Source of the DNA: Brachyspira sp. G79
Lineage (GTDB): Bacteria; Spirochaetota; Brachyspiria; Brachyspirales; Brachyspiraceae
Length of the DNA stretch: 32,096 bases
Direction of reading: 5' to 3'
Assembly: GCF_002379365.1 (NCBI RefSeq)
Contig: NZ_JQIU01000008.1
Coordinates: forward strand, 1,771,970-1,804,065
Under the pieces are notes generated by a model. The model saw only the letters and a list, made by a program, of their open reading frames with translations. It ran no database searches and had not been told where the DNA came from. The position numbers were made by a program, and so were the translations under genes. Within the stretch, counting starts at the first letter, position 1; every line of letters starts with the position of its first letter. This document shows positions 15,717 through 23,544 of the stretch, one piece after another.

Positions 15717-16427
15717 TTAATCTCTTCTTCTTTGAGCAAGCATTAAAAGTCTTAAAAGTGTAAGTATAGCACTAACAGCAGCAGCAACATAGGTTAAAGC
15801 AGCAGCAGACAATACCTTTTTGGCCCCATCAAGCTCTTCTTGATCTAAAAATCCGCCCTTATCCAATATTTTTATAGCTCTGTTTGAAGCATCAAATTCT
15901 ACAGGTAAAGTAACTAAAGAAAAGAATACAGCAAATGCAAAAAGTATAATGCCAGCCATCATAATATAGTATGAAAAACTTCCAGCCCCTCCTATCATAA
16001 TACCTATAAGCACCAAATAAGGACCGAATTGATCTCCTATAGCACATAAAGGATAAAAACCATTTCTTATAGAAAGCGGAGCATATCCTCTGTTATGCTG
16101 TATGGCATGTCCTACCTCATGAGCCGCAACTCCCAAAGCAGCAACATCTGTACCGTCATAAACACCAGAAGAAAGTCTTAATACTCTTGAAGAAGGATCA
16201 TAATGGTCTGTTAATGTACCTCCTATTCTTTCAACTGGTATATCAATACCGTATCCTTCAAGTATGTATTTAGCAGTTTGAGCACCAGTAATTCCTCTTT
16301 TATTTTCAACTCTGCTGTATTTAGCATAAGTAGATTTTACTTTCATCTGAGCCCAGAAACCCAATATTAAACCTGGTACAAGTATCCATATATATCCGAA
16401 ATAATATTCAAAATATCCGCCTAACAT
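15717..16427 (-). CDS. YugP-like membrane zinc metallopeptidase (Zn_peptidase_2 family)
   Basis: A 236-residue protein with an N-terminal membrane segment (about 10-25). It then has an Ala/Gly-rich region with TGAQTAKYIL (47-56), LTDHYDPSSRVLRLSSGVY (72-90) and the zinc motif H103-E-V-G-H107. Three further hydrophobic segments follow, including LPVEFDASNRAI (conserved in the family), and the tail is basic (AQRRRD). This is the full pattern of the neutral zinc metallopeptidases once called YugP / DUF2227-like membrane proteases, whose physiological substrates are unknown. AGGAGG upstream supports the start and a strong terminator follows. Residues and length are normal. Confidence 0.85.
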   Translation of the reverse strand: MLGGYFEYYFGYIWILVPGLILGFWAQMKVKSTYAKYSRVENKRGITGAQTAKYILEGYGIDIPVERIGGTLTDHYDPSSRVLRLSSGVYDGTDVAALGVAAHEVGHAIQHNRGYAPLSIRNGFYPLCAIGDQFGPYLVLIGIMIGGAGSFSYYIMMAGIILFAFAVFFSLVTLPVEFDASNRAIKILDKGGFLDQEELDGAKKVLSAAALTYVAAAVSAILTLLRLLMLAQRRRD

Positions 16428-16589
16428 ATTAAAAAACCTCCTATTTTATTTTTAGTATTTTTCATTTATTTATTTTTTATATATTATAACATTTTTTTAT
16501 AACTATGTTAATAGAATTTTGTAAAAGATAATAATTAAATGTTTCAAAACAAATTTATGTGTATTTTAGCATATACCTAAACAAAATAT

Positions 16590-16745
16590 AGTTTGTCAAA
16601 AATAAAATTATATTTTGTTTTTAATATCAGGGGCTTTGCCCCAGACCCCAGTTCTTTTATTGGTATAAAAGAACCAAAAGAACTGCATTTGACAAAGTCC
16701 ACCCACAACCGAAAGAAATATCGTTAGGTATGGTTAACCAAAAAA
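16590..16745. repeat. Dispersed GC-richer repeat (family copy R2)
   Basis: In an otherwise AT-rich 360-bp gap (16428-16787) this patch contains GGGGC-TTT-GCCCC (16630-16642) and a second hairpin, GTTCTTTTA (16651-16659) with TAAAAGAAC (16666-16674). GCCCCAGACCCCAGTTCTTTT is nearly identical to the reverse complement of 1561-1580 in copy R1. AGTTTGTCAAAAATAAA near 16590 matches the R1 right end in the same relative orientation. No coding potential is seen. It may be a partial copy of the same element. Confidence 0.6.
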
Positions 16746-16787
16746 CAGTAAAAAATTATAAATTTGAATATTTTTATTATAAATAAA

Positions 16788-17738
16788 TTATTTTTTTGTT
16801 AAAACTTGTTTTTCTCCATTATCAAATACAGCTGTTTTACCATCCAAATTAAAAACTACATCACCAAATGGAAATATTTTTAATGTATTTTCTGTTAATA
16901 AACTAGTATAAGTAACATCATTATTATTTAATTCTACATTACCATCTATACTTATATATAATATTTTTATTCCTTCACTATTATAATAACTTCCAGAATA
17001 ATTATCAATTATTTCATATCTATTACATAATTCTGTATATTGATTATATTCATTGTCAAGAGAGCGTATTAATATTTTGTCATTATAAAATACATAATTT
17101 TTTCTAGATGTTCCAGACGATAAAGTTAAAATGTTATCATTAATATTTGCTGTTGAATAAAAAACCAATTCTACTTTCATCTGTATATATATTACCATTT
17201 TCATCTACTTTTATAGCTATATATCCATTATTATAATATAGTTTCCAGTATATTCTTTTGATATTTGAATCCCATATACTTTTTTTAAATTATATGTTGA
17301 AAAATCAAATGATTCTTTTTTTAAAATACTTGATGTTAAAATTGTTAATTTATTGTTATCGAATAACAAATCATATAAAAACCATTCCTCTTCTAATTCT
17401 ATTTTATTATCTGATAAATATAAAATTTTATTATCAATATTTTCAACCCATAAATTATTCATAGAATCAAAACTAAATAATTTAGAATCTTTTATTTTAT
17501 ATCTTATATAATTTACTTGAGCATATACACCTTCATAATCTTTAAAAAAATTAGCTATATCTAAAGGATTATCAGTAGGCGGTATTATTACAGGAGGATT
17601 TACTGTATCTTCATCATCTACAACATTTTCATTTTCATCAGATCCAATATTTTCAGTATTATTTGGAGTAGTTGGAACTTTTTTGCATGAATAAAACACA
17701 AATAGTGTAATAAAAATTAATAAAATTATATTTTTCAT
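16788..17738 (-). pseudogene. Lipoprotein with three internal repeats, broken by two compensating frameshifts
   Basis: ATG 17738 starts a lipoprotein signal (MKNIILLIFITLFVFYSC, Cys18) followed by an Asp/Glu/Pro-rich linker (about 24-58). The frame stops at TAG 17217-17219, and the same frame reopens to 16788. Between them the neighbouring frame encodes NNGYIAIKVDENGNIYTDES (about 17169-17232), which bridges the gap. One base gained near 17227-17241 and one lost in the six-base run 17159-17164 would give one protein of about 316 residues. It has three repeats that each begin with Y-x-G-x-Y (YEGVYAQ, YTGNY, YSGSYYN) and end in a short NxxxL-type strand. The function is unknown; the repeats suggest a beta-rich surface protein. 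Two separate indels point more to decay or poor sequence than to regulated slippage. Confidence 0.65.
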
Positions 17739-17835
17739 AATAACTCCTAATAAAATATTATATCAAGCTATTGATTATGTCAATATAATAAAATATATAA
17801 TTAATTATATATTTAGTATTATAATAAGTAATCAG

Positions 17836-17931
17836 CCGCACGTATCGTTGACATTTGATAAGAATAAACAATACCGTGCGGGAAGGTGCCGCAGCTCGCG
17901 GTTGACAAACTTAAAAATTTTCAGTATATAC
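17836..17931. repeat. Truncated dispersed repeat (family copy R3)
   Basis: CCGCACG (17836-17842) pairs with CGTGCGG (17875-17881). A further GC-rich tract leads to a 30-bp end (17902-17931, starting TTGACAAACTT, ending AGTATATAC) that matches the R1 right end at 29 of 30 positions. The repeat overlaps the last codons of the M28 peptidase gene: its stop codon at 17921-17923 and the preceding Ser-Ile-Tyr lie inside the repeat end. Confidence 0.65.
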
Positions 17932-18895
17932 TATCAGCATTTATTACAGAGTATTCAACTGTTTTTCCTACAGCTTCTAAAGTTTTTTTATCTAATTTGT
18001 CTATTGTATCCTGCGAAGTATGATGAAAAATATATCCCATATCTATAATATCAATAAAAGGTATTTTTTCGTTTAAAAATGGGGTGTGATCATCTATTAT
18101 AGTGCCGTAATGTTCATCAAAAAAATAACTGCCGTATCCTAAATCATCTGCATACTGCCAAACTTTATTATATATTGGAGAATAATATGTATGAGCAAAA
18201 CTTTCATATTTGAATTTTGCATTTTTGCTTCCAACCATATCAAGAAGAATGCCAAATTTTATTTTTTGTTTATCAATTATCTTATCTCTTGTAATAACTT
18301 CATTTACAAATGCAATACTTCCCTGTATCCAATCAGTCTCTATTAAAGAAGTACCTTCAACATCAAATAGATTTCCATCATCTTCCAAATCAAATAAAAC
18401 AAAGCATACACTGTAAGGCAAGTCATTATAATTTTTTAAAGCCTTCATAAGCTCTAATAAAACCCCACTGCTGCTTGCTCCGTCATTAGCCCCTATTATA
18501 GGCTTATCTCTATTAAATGCCATTTTATCTTTTTCTGCTACAGAACGGCTGTCAAAATGGCTTGCTATAATTATATAATTATCAGTTTTTCCTTTAAGGA
18601 ATGCATACATATTTTCACCGTTTCTTTCTTTTATATATGGGGCTTTAAAATTATGACTAAAAACTTCATAACCAATGTTAGAAATTTCTTGTTTAAAAAA
18701 ATCTCTTACTTTTTTATGTGCTTCGCTTCCATAGTTTCTAGGTCCTAAATCAGTCTGTGTTTTTATGTAATTATAAGCATTTTCCGCATTAAAATAGAAA
18801 TTATTATTTATTTTATTATCAGTATTTGCCTTTGCACTACCGCATGAATTAAACATAAAAAGTGTTATAATCATAGTTATTGTTATAAATTTCAT
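17921..18895 (-). CDS. M28-family lipoprotein, glutaminyl-peptide cyclotransferase / aminopeptidase-like
   Basis: A 324-residue protein with a lipoprotein signal (FMFNSC, Cys18) and a single M28 domain. Metal and catalytic positions are present: H113-x-D115 in ASHFDSR, D138 in GANDGASSSGVLLEL, E171-D172 in FDLEDDG, D219 in LLDMVG, D268-D269-H270 in IDDHTPF, and H291/H292 in FHHTSQDTID. IDDHTPFL and HHTSQDT resemble bacterial glutaminyl cyclases more than classical di-zinc aminopeptidases, so either N-terminal pyroglutamate formation or aminopeptidase activity is possible in the periplasm. The C-terminal codons and the stop fall inside a dispersed repeat end, so the natural C-terminus may have been replaced or trimmed. 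It is divergent from flaB. Confidence 0.8.
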   Translation of the reverse strand: MKFITITMIITLFMFNSCGSAKANTDNKINNNFYFNAENAYNYIKTQTDLGPRNYGSEAHKKVRDFFKQEISNIGYEVFSHNFKAPYIKERNGENMYAFLKGKTDNYIIIASHFDSRSVAEKDKMAFNRDKPIIGANDGASSSGVLLELMKALKNYNDLPYSVCFVLFDLEDDGNLFDVEGTSLIETDWIQGSIAFVNEVITRDKIIDKQKIKFGILLDMVGSKNAKFKYESFAHTYYSPIYNKVWQYADDLGYGSYFFDEHYGTIIDDHTPFLNEKIPFIDIIDMGYIFHHTSQDTIDKLDKKTLEAVGKTVEYSVINADSIY

Positions 18896-19021
18896 AGTTT
18901 TTTATTTCCAAAAAATGGTATTATGATATAAGATTTTAAAATAATAGTGTTAAAAAGTCAATGTTATTATATTAATATGCAGCAAATTACCCTCTCGGCA
19001 TTTTTTTATAAAAAATTAGTC

Positions 19022-19050
19022 TTTACTTTTTTTTAAAAAGATATTATAAT
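19022..19050 (+). promoter_or_regulatory. Sigma-70-type promoter of flaB
   Basis: TTTACT (19022-19027), 17 nt, then a consensus TATAAT (19045-19050). No TAAA-N15-GCCGATAA sequence is seen before flaB. Transcription would start near 19057, giving a leader of about 130 nt before ATG 19189. Confidence 0.65.
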
Positions 19051-19068
19051 TATGTTATATGTGAAGTT

Positions 19069-19125
19069 AATATTATGCTGCTGTTTTGTAGGGGATGACT
19101 AAATAGCAAATAAAAACATAATATT
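19069..19125 (+). promoter_or_regulatory. Structured flaB leader with GGA motifs
   Basis: AATATTATG (19069-19077) is perfectly complementary to CATAATATT (19117-19125). An inner TGCT/AGCA pairing (19079-19082, 19105-19108) places AGGGGATGA in the loop. A second GGA lies in the ribosome-binding site CATGGAGGG (19175-19183). This is the arrangement by which CsrA represses flagellin translation in other bacteria. CsrA control here is inference. Confidence 0.45.
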
Positions 19126-19188
19126 AAAAAGCTTTAGAAAAATAAAAATTACAAAAAATATTTTAAGCACTATTCATGGAGGGTAGTT

Positions 19189-20025
19189 ATGATTATCAAC
19201 AATAATATTTCTGCATTAAATGCAAACAGACAATTGAATTTAACAGGAAATTCAATGACTAAAACTATAGCACAGCTTTCTAGCGGTATGAGAATTAACA
19301 CTGCTGGTGATGATGCTTCTGGATTAGCAGTATCTGAAAAAATGCGTTCACAATACCGTGGTTTACAACAAGCTACTAGAAATGCTCAAAACGGTATTTC
19401 TTTCATTCAAACAACTGAAGGTTATTTAAATGAAACTACTAACATTATGCAAAGAATGAGAGAATTAGCTATTCAATCTGCTAACGGTATTTATTCTGAC
19501 AGTGACAGAGCTTTAATTCAAGTAGAAGTTAACCAATTAGTAGCTGAAGTTGACAGAATTGCTTCTCAAGCAGAATTCAACAAAATGAATATGTTAACAG
19601 GACGTTTTGCTGCTGATGGTCAAACTCCTATGACTTTCCACATCGGTGCTAATATGGATCAAAGAGTAGCTGTTAATATAGGTGCTATGACTGCAGCTAA
19701 CTTACAAGTTGGAGGAGACACTCCTATTTCTATTTCTTCTGTAGAAACTGCTAACCAAGCTTTAGGAAGAATAGATGAAGGTATACAAATGGTAGTAGCT
19801 CAAAGAGCTGAATTAGGTGCTGTTCAAAACAGAATGGAATCTATGGTAAAAAGTTTAATGATAGCTACTGAAAACACTATCGCTTCTGAAAGTGTTATAA
19901 GAGATGCTGATATGGCTTCTGCTATGGTTGCTTATACTCGTGAACAAATCTTACAACAAACAGGTGCTGCTATGTTAGCTAATGCTAATATGAAAAACCA
20001 ATCTATAATGAGAATTATTGGATAA
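19189..20025 (+). CDS. flaB: Flagellin core protein FlaB
   Basis: A 278-residue flagellin without a hypervariable domain, as in spirochaete periplasmic flagella. The N-terminal D0/D1 part is canonical (MIINNNISALNANRQL, then LSSGMRINTAGDDASGLAVS), as is the C-terminal part (AQRAELGAVQNRMES, then AMVAYTREQILQQTGAAML). It polymerises into the core of the periplasmic filament after export without a cleaved signal peptide. Brachyspira carries several FlaB paralogues; which one this is cannot be told. Codon choice is cleaner than in neighbouring genes (more CAA, TTC, CGT), typical of very high expression. GGAGGG precedes the ATG and a strong terminator follows, so it is a single-gene unit. Confidence 0.95.
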   Translation: MIINNNISALNANRQLNLTGNSMTKTIAQLSSGMRINTAGDDASGLAVSEKMRSQYRGLQQATRNAQNGISFIQTTEGYLNETTNIMQRMRELAIQSANGIYSDSDRALIQVEVNQLVAEVDRIASQAEFNKMNMLTGRFAADGQTPMTFHIGANMDQRVAVNIGAMTAANLQVGGDTPISISSVETANQALGRIDEGIQMVVAQRAELGAVQNRMESMVKSLMIATENTIASESVIRDADMASAMVAYTREQILQQTGAAMLANANMKNQSIMRIIG

Positions 20026-20059
20026 TTTAATTTAAGCGACTTATTACAAATGTAGATAT

Positions 20060-20096
20060 AAAGCCCGTTGGTGCATAGGTGCTAACGGGCTTTTTA
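20060..20096 (+). terminator. Strong intrinsic terminator of flaB
   Basis: AAAGCCCGTT (20060-20069) pairs perfectly with AACGGGCTTT (20084-20093), followed by a T-run. GC-rich stem, 14-nt loop. Confidence 0.9.
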
Positions 20097-20121
20097 TTTG
20101 TAATCTTTTATTGTTTTAATT

Positions 20122-20440
20122 AAAACTTCAGTATATACTGTAACAATTTTATTTTGTCAACTACATTATACAGAATTAGCAACTTTTTTGCCGCACAAAA
20201 AATTTTTTATCTTTCTGATACACTTCGTAAAAAAGCAATTGATACAACTTTATATTTTTACATATACGTATTAAAATGTATGGTAATATTGGAAATTTAG
20301 GTTACACCTTGCTACAGCGTGCATAGCAATGCGTACAGCGTATGTTCTCGCTGAAAGTGACAATGCAGACATCATAGAAAAACTTATGTGCTGCGAAGCC
20401 TCATATATTAAAAATAAAATATAACTTTATTTTTGATAAA
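20122..20440. repeat. Degenerate dispersed repeat (family copy R4)
   Basis: The gap 20097-20470 holds no gene. AAAACTTCAGTATATACT at 20122-20139 resembles the R3/R1 end. ATGTATGGTAA and a following CTTGCTAC have counterparts (ATGTATGGTAA, CTTTCGCTAC) in R1 in the same order. A GC-richer core (about 20305-20395) carries short inverted repeats around GCGTGCATAGCAATGCG. I infer an old, eroded family member; the boundaries are approximate. Confidence 0.45.
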
Positions 20441-20470
20441 TTATATCCATTTAGGCATATATTATTTTAT

Positions 20471-20959
20471 TTAGGAAAGACAAATATGTCTGTATGCCTC
20501 GTATGATATTATAGCTGCTGTGTTTGAGAGATTAATAGAACGTATATTATCGCTCATCGGTATGTATACAGAGTTATCCAAATCATTTTCCCATAATGAT
20601 TCTCTAAGTCCTGTTGATTCTCTGCCGAACAAAAGTATATCATTATTTTGATAGTTAAACTTATCATATCTGTTTTTTCCGAATTTTGTTATTGGTATTA
20701 TTCTTCTTCCATTGTTATTGCAGTATTCCAAAAATGTATTTTCATTTTCATGTTTAATTAGTACCAAATTCTCCCAATAATCAAGTCCTGCACGTCTTAC
20801 TTCTTTTGAACTCATTATAAATGACGGCTTTGAAACTATATGAAGTTCTATATTAAGTCCTACACATAATCTTCCTATATTTCCAGTATTTGCGGGTATT
20901 TCTGGTCTATATAATGCTACTGCTACATTGAAATTATTTTTTATAATTGTACTGCTCAT
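20471..20959 (-). CDS. trmL: tRNA (cytidine/uridine-34 2'-O)-methyltransferase TrmL (YibK-type SPOUT)
   Basis: A 162-residue minimal SPOUT methyltransferase. Motif 1 is NVAVALYRPEIPANTGNIGR (11-30), motif 2 is LLFGRESTGLRE, and motif 3 is VYIPMSDNIRSINLSNTAAI, together the trefoil-knot SAM-binding site. This is the full TrmL/YibK signature and length. TrmL methylates the wobble ribose of tRNA-Leu isoacceptors using S-adenosylmethionine in the cytoplasm. The gene stands alone, upstream of and divergent from the cyclase gene at 21134. No residue appears missing. Confidence 0.9.
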   Translation of the reverse strand: MSSTIIKNNFNVAVALYRPEIPANTGNIGRLCVGLNIELHIVSKPSFIMSSKEVRRAGLDYWENLVLIKHENENTFLEYCNNNGRRIIPITKFGKNRYDKFNYQNNDILLFGRESTGLRESLWENDLDNSVYIPMSDNIRSINLSNTAAIISYEAYRHICLS

Positions 20960-21133
20960 AATTGTTTATTTATTTTTTATTAATAAAAATTTTATATTTA
21001 TTTTAAGATAGTTTATATTTTTTTCAATATGTTTTATTGATTGTTAATAAATTCGTTATTAGTATTGATTTTTTTTATTTATAAGTTAAAGTAATAATTA
21101 CATCTTTTTTAAAAATAAGGTAAGAGGAAAAAA

Positions 21134-22627
21134 GTGAATAAAATAGAGGAATATACGCAATCCACTTCTAAATATGAATTATACGCATTTCTTACAGAAA
21201 AGATAATTTCAGGCGATATAAAAAATTTTTCAGAAATTTTTACTTATGCCAAAAATATTAATTTTGAAAAAGTTCATGACCATAAAGCTATATTAAGAGC
21301 TTTATTTGATATTATACGTAAAATTAATTGGGGATTTTTTAATAATCTTGATAAAGAATCATATCCTAAACTATGGTCTCAGTTTGTTATTGAAAATCCG
21401 AAATATAGTTTTGCAGGCGATTTAAAATTAAGTCTATCAATAGCTGATGTTTATATAGCAATGCTTGATATACATGGTTATACAAAATTTTGCGAAGAGA
21501 ATAAAAATAATTTATCTAAACTTCATGCATTAGATGATCTTATGCAAAATAAAGTAAGTGAGGTTACGAAATTTTATAATGTTATATCGCATAGAAAGCA
21601 GGGTGATGAAATTATTATGGTATGCCCCACTGCTACTGATGCTTTAAGTGCCACTATAGCTATTATAGGAGTATTAAGTAAGAAAAGATTATTGAAAGAA
21701 TATCCAAGTGTTGATACATCAGGTCTTCCAGAGTTTAAAATAAGTGCTGGAATATCAGGCGGCAATACCAACAGTTCATTGATAATTACAGAAGATGGGG
21801 ATTTATCAGGTTTTTTAATTAACAATGCAGCAAGAATGCAGGCAAGAGCCAATACTTTAGCACCAAAAGAAAATAAAGTAATAGTAACTAAAAATTTACA
21901 GTTCAACTTCTTAAAAGAGAACAGCAAAATTAAAAGCGAAATTTTTGAAAAGAATATTATTTCATTTTATGATAATGGTATGATATCATTTAAAGGTACA
22001 GAGATACCAATAGTAGAAGCTATATTTAATCCAGATGAAAAATATAAAGAATCATTTTTCAATGAAATGGAAGAGCTTATCAAAAGCGTGAAGGGTAATT
22101 TGTGGAAACAGAGAATGTTTACTGCTGTTTTGGACCTTATATCAAAAGTTGCAAAATCAATGCCTCCTTTCCAAATAGATGAACATGTTAATGAATATAT
22201 ATCTAGCTATACTAATAATACTATATGCGATTTATGTGATAAAGCTAATGGAGCATATGTTGTTAAAGAAAATTATAAAGAGGCTATAGACACTTTTGCT
22301 TTAATAATAAGATTATTAAAAACTATACCGAATTTTGATAAAATGGTTTTGGAATATGCCGAAAGTATTTGTGCAGGATACGAAAAAGTTTTGCCTATAT
22401 ACGATGTTGTTATAAAGAAAGATATAGAAGCTAATATATCTGAGATATTTCCAGCTAATCATATACCTATATTTCAGAATGTACAAAAGGCAAATGAAAC
22501 TTATAATAAACTTATGAATTATGCTATGAGCAGTAAAACTTTAAAAAGAAGAAAATCTATTTGGTATGGAATATTAGAAAAAGAACTGCCGAATTTAGTA
22601 ATAAGCATGTATTCTGGAAAGAAATAA
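21134..22627 (+). CDS. Class III adenylate/guanylate cyclase domain protein
   Basis: A 497-residue protein with a class III nucleotide cyclase domain at about 100-270. All key positions are readable: metal Asp D112 (MLDIHGYTKFCE), K155 and metal Asp D158 (RKQGDEIIM), D223 seven residues before N230, and R234 (LINNAARMQAR). Lys plus Asp at the purine-selecting positions predicts ATP, hence cAMP. The N-terminal ~95 residues and C-terminal ~210 residues are helical, have no membrane segment and match no sensor domain I recognise. It starts with GTG behind AAGAGGAAA. It is probably a soluble cyclase controlled through these flanking domains; it is not obviously in an operon. Confidence 0.8.
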   Translation: MNKIEEYTQSTSKYELYAFLTEKIISGDIKNFSEIFTYAKNINFEKVHDHKAILRALFDIIRKINWGFFNNLDKESYPKLWSQFVIENPKYSFAGDLKLSLSIADVYIAMLDIHGYTKFCEENKNNLSKLHALDDLMQNKVSEVTKFYNVISHRKQGDEIIMVCPTATDALSATIAIIGVLSKKRLLKEYPSVDTSGLPEFKISAGISGGNTNSSLIITEDGDLSGFLINNAARMQARANTLAPKENKVIVTKNLQFNFLKENSKIKSEIFEKNIISFYDNGMISFKGTEIPIVEAIFNPDEKYKESFFNEMEELIKSVKGNLWKQRMFTAVLDLISKVAKSMPPFQIDEHVNEYISSYTNNTICDLCDKANGAYVVKENYKEAIDTFALIIRLLKTIPNFDKMVLEYAESICAGYEKVLPIYDVVIKKDIEANISEIFPANHIPIFQNVQKANETYNKLMNYAMSSKTLKRRKSIWYGILEKELPNLVISMYSGKK

Positions 22628-22691
22628 ATAAAAAATAATTTGTAAATGTGCGTAATTTATTTTTATATATCTATGTAAAAATTTATTTGTT

Positions 22692-22719
22692 TTTACTTGC
22701 ATAAAAAATTATATATGAT
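22692..22719 (+). promoter_or_regulatory. Promoter of the SurA-like lipoprotein - infB unit
   Basis: TTTACT (22692-22697), 16 nt, then TATGAT (22714-22719). AAGGAG and ATG 22770 follow. No terminator is seen between the two genes behind it. Confidence 0.5.
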
Positions 22720-22769
22720 ACACTATAAAACTAATAAACTGTTTTTTATTTTTTAAGGAGTATAATTTT

Positions 22770-23516
22770 ATGAGTTTGAAAAACTTAAAAAAACTATTAT
22801 TAATATTGACAACACTGCCTATAATAGCCTGCTCTCAAAATCAGGAAGGAGGAAGTAGCAGTTCTTCTTCATCTGATTCTATATCATATTTAAAAGGAGG
22901 AGAAGGCGATTGGGTATTAAAAATAGATGACTTTACTGTAAATCAAACTAATTTCAATAAAGATTTAGAAGCAGCTTTGGTACTTCAAGGAGCTACAGCA
23001 GATCAAATAGCTCTATATGCTAATGATGCAGCTACTAAGCAAATGTATGCTGACCAATTAATAAATACTGTTTTATTATTTAAAAAAGCTGAGGAAGAAA
23101 AATTCTTTGAAACTCAGGAAGCTAAAGATTTTATTAATCTTTCAGTAAGAAATGTTAAGTTTCAGTATTATCTAACTAAACTTATTGCTGATGCCGCTAA
23201 AAATATACCAGATCCAACTCCTGAACAGGCTCAGGCTTTCTTTGATCAAGCTAAACAGCAATTAACTCAAATGTATGGTATAACAGCATATAATACAGAA
23301 ACAGCTCCTTATATAGCACAGTTATATAAAAATGCATATGCAGAGCAATTAGTTCAAAGAGATATACAGGATTTAAAAGATAAAGCAGTTATAGAAAGAA
23401 ATACAGCTGTTTTAGGTGAAGCAAGCATACTTCCTCCTCAAATAGGAGATCCTAATGCAACAAATACAGCTATAATGCCTCAAAGTAATGATTTATTGCC
23501 AAGAACAAATAATTAA
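22770..23516 (+). CDS. SurA-like lipoprotein
   Basis: A 248-residue protein with a lipoprotein signal (LTTLPIIAC, Cys21) and a Gly/Ser linker (EGGSSSSSSSDS). A helical SurA N-domain-like chaperone region follows: WVLKIDDFTVNQTNFNKDLE, then QMYADQLINTVLLFKKAEEE, then FETQEAKDFINLSVRN. The C-terminal helix YAEQLVQRDIQDLKDKAVIE is followed by a low-complexity tail. It aligns with the second half of the SurA-like protein at 3381-4456 (IDD-x-TV...F; PTPEQAQAFFDQAKQQLTQM against PTEEEINLAYEQYGKMYNI). No isomerase domain is present. It probably binds unfolded envelope proteins while anchored to a membrane. It lies 28 nt upstream of infB. Confidence 0.75.
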   Translation: MSLKNLKKLLLILTTLPIIACSQNQEGGSSSSSSSDSISYLKGGEGDWVLKIDDFTVNQTNFNKDLEAALVLQGATADQIALYANDAATKQMYADQLINTVLLFKKAEEEKFFETQEAKDFINLSVRNVKFQYYLTKLIADAAKNIPDPTPEQAQAFFDQAKQQLTQMYGITAYNTETAPYIAQLYKNAYAEQLVQRDIQDLKDKAVIERNTAVLGEASILPPQIGDPNATNTAIMPQSNDLLPRTNN

Positions 23517-23544
23517 AATCTAATATAAATGGGAAAGGAAAATA

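Noticed and set aside
19022-19060. Sigma-28 promoter for flaB
   Set aside because: No TAAA-N15-GCCGATAA-like sequence is present upstream; TTTACT-N17-TATAAT fits the general sigma factor.
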